Shown in pieces: positions 60,157-64,000 of a DNA stretch of 64,000 nt. The position numbers were made by a program, and so were the translations under genes. This stretch comes from Bufo bufo. Its lineage: Eukaryota; Chordata; Amphibia; Anura; Bufonidae. The stretch is from the NCBI RefSeq assembly GCF_905171765.1, contig NC_053389.1, forward strand, positions 743,629,146-743,693,145, in the 5' to 3' direction. Within the stretch, counting starts at the first letter, position 1, and the number at the start of each line of letters is the position of its first letter. The notes under the pieces are model-generated. The model worked only from the letters and a program-made list of their open reading frames with translations. It was not told the origin of the DNA and did no database searches.

Positions 60157-62298
60157 CTATAGGAAACCAAACAGTTCAAAGTCTGCATTTAATCCTGATG
60201 GTTGTAAAGTATTCAATTCATAAATTCGTTTTGTTTCCAACCGTGACATTTTTTCTATATGGTTTCCACCTCTCCAATCTTTCTGTACCTTATCAATGGC
60301 TGTGAATCTTAACCCCGAAGGGTCTTGATTGTGTACTATTTTAAAGTGACATGATAATGAATGGGTTTCAAGACCCTTCTTTATATTGCTGATATGTTCT
60401 GCAATACGCTTTTTAAGTGTTCTCTTCGTTCTCCCTATATATTGAAGCCCACAAGGGCATTCAATCACATAGATCACATTTTCTGTACAGCAGGTGAGAA
60501 ATTCCTCGATTTTATGGATCTGATTATTTGCAAATGATTTTACCTCAATTGTTTTTTTGGGGAATGAAGTCAATTTACAATTATTACATCTCCCACAGCG
60601 GAAAAATCCTTGGATATTTGCCCAAGATTGGACCGTAGTAGTATTTATGGTCTTTTTTTGAATGGTGGGAGCTATTTTAATGTTTAAATTTGGGGCCTTA
60701 GTAAATACAATTTTTGGTTTAGACGGTATTATAGTATTTAATATTTTATCATTTTTCAACAGATGCCAATGTTTATGAATAATAGATCGGACCTTTCCAA
60801 AGCTTCCATTAAAAGGTAAAATTAAACATAAACTGGAATCTGTAGTTTCAATTTTCGTCATTTCTTTCTCAACAAAAAATTCCTGCCTGTTCATCTCTTT
60901 CACTTTGTTAAAGGCAGCATCTAGGATTTCTGTGGGATATTTTTTATCTAAAAATTGATCAGTCATATTTTTAGCTTCTTTTTTGAAATCCTCATCTTGT
61001 GTACAGTTACGTTTTGCTCTCCTCAATTGGCCCTGTGGAATATTAATTAACCAATTGGGGAGATGACAGCTATTGAATAAAATGTAACTGTTACAGGCAG
61101 TGGGTTTGACAAAAGTCGTGCATTGTAATTTTCCGTCATGGTTAGAAATTTTTAAATCTAAAAATTCTAATGTACTTTTGCTAGTGTTTCCCGTAAAAGA
61201 CAAATTCCACTTGTTGTTGTTAATGTCATCTAAAAAATGGTTCAAAGAATTCCCATCTTCCTGCCATATAAAAAATACATCATCGATGTATCGTTGCCAG
61301 AGTACCAGATTCGTCCCCAGCTTGGGTTGAATATTCTCATGTTCCCATTGTGCCATAAATAAATTTGCATAGCTGGGGGCGAACCTGGTGCCCATGGCTG
61401 TGCCCTGCATCTGAATATAAAAATCTTCTAAAATGTTAAAATAGTTATGTGTTAAAATAAAATCTATAGCTTCCACAACATATTCTATTTGTATTGAATT
61501 TAAGGTGCCTTCTAGTAACAGTTGTGATGTAACCGATTTTTTGCCCTGTTCGTGTTTAATTACAGTATAAAGTGATTGTACGTCAAGGGTGCCCATAATC
61601 CAATTTTCTTTATAATCTAAAGATTCTATGATTTTTATGATTTGAGTAGTGTCCTTGACGTATGAGGGAACTTGTTTTACTCTAGACTGTAATGTTATGT
61701 CAACATATTTAGATAAATTTGACGTCAGGGAGCCAATTCCAGATATAATTGGACGGCCAGGTGGGTTGATATTATCTTTATGCACCTTGGGCAAACAATA
61801 AAAAACAGGAATGCGTGGGGATATATTTGTTAAAAAATTGTATTCATCTTCATTTAAAATACCTATATCTTTGCCTCTACTACAAAATGTTTTTAATTCT
61901 GCTAAAAACGTTTCCGTAGGATCCTTCTGAAGTTTTCTATATGTTGTGCTGTCAGAAAGCTGACGTAGGCATTCGGAATTATATTTTTCTAAGTCCTGTA
62001 TCACTATTGCGCCGCCTTTATCTGCTGGGCGGATAACAATACTTTCTTCTTTTTGCAACTCTTTTAATGCCTTCACTTCTACATTAGTTAGATTATTTCG
62101 TTTATATCTGGTTTTTTCTTTTAGTTTCCGTATGTCATGTTCAACACACTTTCTAAAACTGGCCATCTCTTGGCTCGTTTCATTTCTAGGGTATTTCTTT
62201 GATGGTCTTTTGAGGTCAGTATGTTTGAACTCATTATTCAACATATCACGATTAATGGGATTCTTGATAAAATATTTTTTCAGACAGAGACGTCTCAT
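60157..62298 (-). CDS. PLE2 ORF2: Penelope reverse transcriptase with GIY-YIG endonuclease
   Basis: 713 residues from the first ATG at 62298. Motifs: RPADKGG (91-97), PPGRPIISG (179-187), motif A GTLDVQSLYT (236-245), motif B GTAMGTRFAPSYANLFMA (299-316), YIDD (337-340), Cys cluster CGRCNNC (568-574), GIY-YIG domain VIYVIEC...QYIGRTKRTLKKR (608-631). The frame is open, without any ATG, for another ~450 nt upstream (to 62748). That extension encodes LTKAQ..LLNKGLKFAPT, which aligns with the PLE1 ORF2 N-terminus LDKAQ..VLSRGLTFCPT. So the real protein starts upstream of this ATG, probably as a frameshift fusion with ORF1. Confidence 0.95.
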   Translation of the reverse strand: MRRLCLKKYFIKNPINRDMLNNEFKHTDLKRPSKKYPRNETSQEMASFRKCVEHDIRKLKEKTRYKRNNLTNVEVKALKELQKEESIVIRPADKGGAIVIQDLEKYNSECLRQLSDSTTYRKLQKDPTETFLAELKTFCSRGKDIGILNEDEYNFLTNISPRIPVFYCLPKVHKDNINPPGRPIISGIGSLTSNLSKYVDITLQSRVKQVPSYVKDTTQIIKIIESLDYKENWIMGTLDVQSLYTVIKHEQGKKSVTSQLLLEGTLNSIQIEYVVEAIDFILTHNYFNILEDFYIQMQGTAMGTRFAPSYANLFMAQWEHENIQPKLGTNLVLWQRYIDDVFFIWQEDGNSLNHFLDDINNNKWNLSFTGNTSKSTLEFLDLKISNHDGKLQCTTFVKPTACNSYILFNSCHLPNWLINIPQGQLRRAKRNCTQDEDFKKEAKNMTDQFLDKKYPTEILDAAFNKVKEMNRQEFFVEKEMTKIETTDSSLCLILPFNGSFGKVRSIIHKHWHLLKNDKILNTIIPSKPKIVFTKAPNLNIKIAPTIQKKTINTTTVQSWANIQGFFRCGRCNNCKLTSFPKKTIEVKSFANNQIHKIEEFLTCCTENVIYVIECPCGLQYIGRTKRTLKKRIAEHISNIKKGLETHSLSCHFKIVHNQDPSGLRFTAIDKVQKDWRGGNHIEKMSRLETKRIYELNTLQPSGLNADFELFGFL

Positions 62299-62447
62299 AA
62301 ATTTTTCTACACCAATAAATGTCTCAAACTTGTTTAATTTATTAGTCGGAGCAAATTTGAGGCCTTTATTTAATAAAGTGACTTGTGCTTTTGTTAAGGT
62401 TTTTGTACTTAAATTAATAATAGAGTCGTTAGTGATGGTGATATCAT

Positions 62448-63419
62448 TTATCTGTGTCTTTTCCCTCTTTTTTCTCCCTCCTCTACGTATCGTTCCCTTT
62501 CCCCGTGATTCCTTGTTCTCATTCTGTGTTCCTGGTTGTTGTAGTGTTCCTGTGACTGTATTCTTTCTGTTCTGTAGTGATGTGATCTGTGTGTATCGTG
62601 TGAAATTTGTGGTCTGTGTCTTAAATTGTACTGGTGATCTGTTAATGATTCTTGATTCTGTGTCCGTGTTTCTTGTGATTTGTGTCGTGTCCGTGTCCTG
62701 TGGTGTGGTGGAGTCCTGTCTAAAAAATGTTCCCGTTCTTCTAGAATTTCAAATCTATTCTGAAGTGGTATAGAGAAATAATTTCCAAATGTATCCCTAT
62801 TATATGTATCCTCATTTTGTTTCAAATTCGGTATGTTTGGTCTAACTTGTGTTTCCCGTTGTGTTTCTCCACTATCCACCTTTTTTTTGCTAGATCTATT
62901 TGAATAATTCATCTTTTTTGTTTTTTTCTCTATAATCTCTTGTTCTATTCTGTCCAGATTGAGGCACAATCTGGACTGAGAGGACAAGAATTCTGCGTTC
63001 TGTGGCAGTTTATCAACCATTGGGCGTAATTCATTTATTTGGTTAGTAGTATCTGTCAGAATTTCCGATCTTCTCTTAATAATTAATTTAACAAGAGAAA
63101 TGGAGTACTGATGTAATGTTTCGTCCCATTCTTTAATAAAGGGTTGGTTACATAGTTCTTGTGCTGGATTTTTTGTCAATGTAAGACCTTTAGGGATGCT
63201 GTTACACTCTATAAATCTGGTCAGAGTCTTAATTTCCCACCTTTGTTTAAGTTGTCTGACCAGGAGTGTTTCCAGCTCCCTAAATGTGTCTCTTGTGGAT
63301 ATAGTAGTATTGCTGATTTTCGACTCTAAAGTTGCAAATGAAAAATTATCCACCATCTGTTTCTTAATTTCAACGTGATCCCAAATACTTTTGGTCAACT
63401 CCTCATTCTGTGCCGACAT
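62448..63419 (-). CDS. PLE2 ORF1: helical protein with Arg/His-rich tail
   Basis: 323 residues. The N-terminal ~180 are largely helical by composition, with IPKGL at 75-79 (IPRGLR in PLE1 ORF1). The last ~90 are extremely Arg/His/Gln-rich (HHRTRTRHKSQETRTQ and onward), suggesting nucleic-acid binding. No known domain assigned. The C-terminal 300 nt overlap the ORF2 frame. ATG at 63419 is the first of the frame and lies about 115 nt inside the unit's 5' end. Confidence 0.82.
   Translation of the reverse strand: MSAQNEELTKSIWDHVEIKKQMVDNFSFATLESKISNTTISTRDTFRELETLLVRQLKQRWEIKTLTRFIECNSIPKGLTLTKNPAQELCNQPFIKEWDETLHQYSISLVKLIIKRRSEILTDTTNQINELRPMVDKLPQNAEFLSSQSRLCLNLDRIEQEIIEKKTKKMNYSNRSSKKKVDSGETQRETQVRPNIPNLKQNEDTYNRDTFGNYFSIPLQNRFEILEEREHFLDRTPPHHRTRTRHKSQETRTQNQESLTDHQYNLRHRPQISHDTHRSHHYRTERIQSQEHYNNQEHRMRTRNHGERERYVEEGEKRGKRHR
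62721..62727 (-). promoter_or_regulatory. Candidate -1 frameshift site TTTTTTA, PLE2
   Basis: In ORF1 the codons CAT TTT TTA place the heptamer as T TTT TTA. The -1 frame is the ORF2 frame, whose last stop is at 62749-62751, 21 nt before the site. From here the -1 frame is open without an ATG all the way into ORF2. No obvious strong stem-loop immediately downstream. Confidence 0.62.
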
Positions 63420-63534
63420 TATGGGTGAATAAAAGTTCTATAAATATAAAGAAATGTCGCACTAGAGTGAGGTGGAGATCCAACAGAGGTGCTCCCACTG
63501 ACAGACAACACCCAGTCTGAAATAGTAGAACAAG

Positions 63535-63731
63535 TATAAAGTAGAAGTGGGGCACTCTCTTAAGTAAAGGGATCTTTATTGTACAGCAGTAATATATATA
63601 TAAAATGACATTTATTACAACAGCGAATAAAAGCAAAGTAAAAGCAAAGTATCAGTCTTACAATAGTATAAAAATTGTGTTAAAAATGAATTAAATAGTA
63701 ATCAATATAAATATGGATCCCAGATAAATAT
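63535..63731 (-). repeat. PLE2 upstream partial copy (pseudo-LTR remnant)
   Basis: Same as 58709-58905. It shows that a second unit's 3' end preceded the full unit in tandem, but all but 197 bp is missing. Confidence 0.93.
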
Positions 63732-64000
63732 TGTAGAGGGGGAATATTAATCACCAATATTTATGCAAATATCGATAATTAATATTCATAAATAGGAGGA
63801 GTCGTCTATTGATAACTCCGCCTATTTATACCTTTATATAATAATAATAATACCTTCACTATGCCTTACACTGATCGCTACACTAGCTGCATGCGCCTTA
63901 CTAACTAACTATCGCCAATAACTACACGTTACAGATGGATACAAATATAACAGTATTTATTAACAATACACTACGCAATACATTAACAATACAGCACTAA
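63732..64000 (+). mobile_element. Possible LTR start, cut by the window edge
   Basis: Begins TGTAGAGGGGGAATATT exactly where the PLE2 partial copy stops. It has AT-rich sequence, a hairpin AATAGGAGGAGT..ACTCCGCCTATT (about 63791-63826) overlapping a TTTATA stretch, and no recognisable coding. A TG start and a TATA-like element fit an LTR, but the second LTR and the 5-bp duplication lie outside the window. Confidence 0.25.

Larger units (their letters stand above)
58709..63731 (-). mobile_element. PLE2: second Penelope-like element with partial pseudo-LTR
   Basis: Minus-strand element. One full unit runs 63534 to 58709 (4826 bp), and the first 197 bp of another unit's 3' end (63535-63731) lie directly upstream in tandem. 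I saw no difference between 58709-58905 and 63535-63731. ORF1 and ORF2 are open. No clear target duplication: the upstream partial copy stops at 63731, where a possible LTR starts. PLE2 differs strongly from PLE1 in sequence. Confidence 0.93.

Noticed and set aside
62448..62475. GGGAAAA near the end of PLE2 ORF1 as the slippery site
   Set aside because: The ORF1 codons there are GGG AAA AGA, so the heptamer is in the wrong phase. The TTTTTTA at 62727-62721 is correctly phased.
62132..62773. 213-residue plus-strand open frame
   Set aside because: Antisense to the ORF1/ORF2 overlap of PLE2; its length reflects low stop density opposite that region. No known family.

Overview
This is a repeat-dominated stretch of a vertebrate nuclear genome, most likely an anuran amphibian. 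That is inferred from the mix of Penelope-like retroelements with GIY-YIG endonucleases, piggyBac, Tc1, hAT and TTAA elements, CR1/L2-like LINEs, a tRNA-derived SINE, and many foldback elements with termini of the '...TTTCACACG' type. I see no convincing host protein-coding exon and no intact RNA gene. Everything with a long reading frame belongs to a transposon.

Layout. 0-8.1 kb: a 74-bp tandem array, a 951-bp hAT element with a clear 8-bp target duplication, a Tc1 relic, and two (TATC)n tracts, each beside a Penelope-type 3' end. 8.17-17.05 kb: a very young compound Penelope-like element (PLE1). It holds one complete 4161-bp unit, a second 5'-truncated unit in direct tandem and an inverted 3' fragment, all inside one 16-bp target duplication. 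17.8-19.9 kb: LINE tails and a solo Penelope-type 3' region. 20.4-27.1 kb: a dense cluster of foldback elements with TAA target duplications, carrying a recurrent double-hairpin module. 28.7-32.3 kb: a TTAA foldback element and a Tc1-like transposon invaded by a hAT MITE and a SINE. 32.7-35.4 kb: a ~530-bp satellite with a strand switch in its middle. 37.3-39.8 kb: a nearly intact CR1-type LINE abutting an 18S rRNA fragment. 41.78-54.01 kb: a ~12.2-kb piggyBac element with a full-length transposase and ~8 kb of tandem ~770-bp palindromes, apparently nested in an older piggyBac that also received hAT, Tc1 and foldback insertions. 57.1-57.9 kb: a 21-bp minisatellite. 58.7-63.7 kb: a second, different Penelope-like element (PLE2). 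63.73 kb to the end: possibly the start of an LTR.

The most interesting signal is shared by PLE1 and PLE2. In both families ORF1 overlaps the upstream extension of ORF2, which lies in the -1 frame. In both, a correctly phased slippery heptamer T TTT TTA lies just after the last -1-frame stop codon. The -1 frame upstream of the first ORF2 ATG encodes the same basic motif, RRGGRK, in both families. This predicts an ORF1-ORF2 fusion made by -1 ribosomal frameshifting, a gag-pol-like strategy in Penelope-like elements. PLE2 also carries a nearly canonical type I hammerhead ribozyme, and variants with the same one-nucleotide core expansion recur at other loci.
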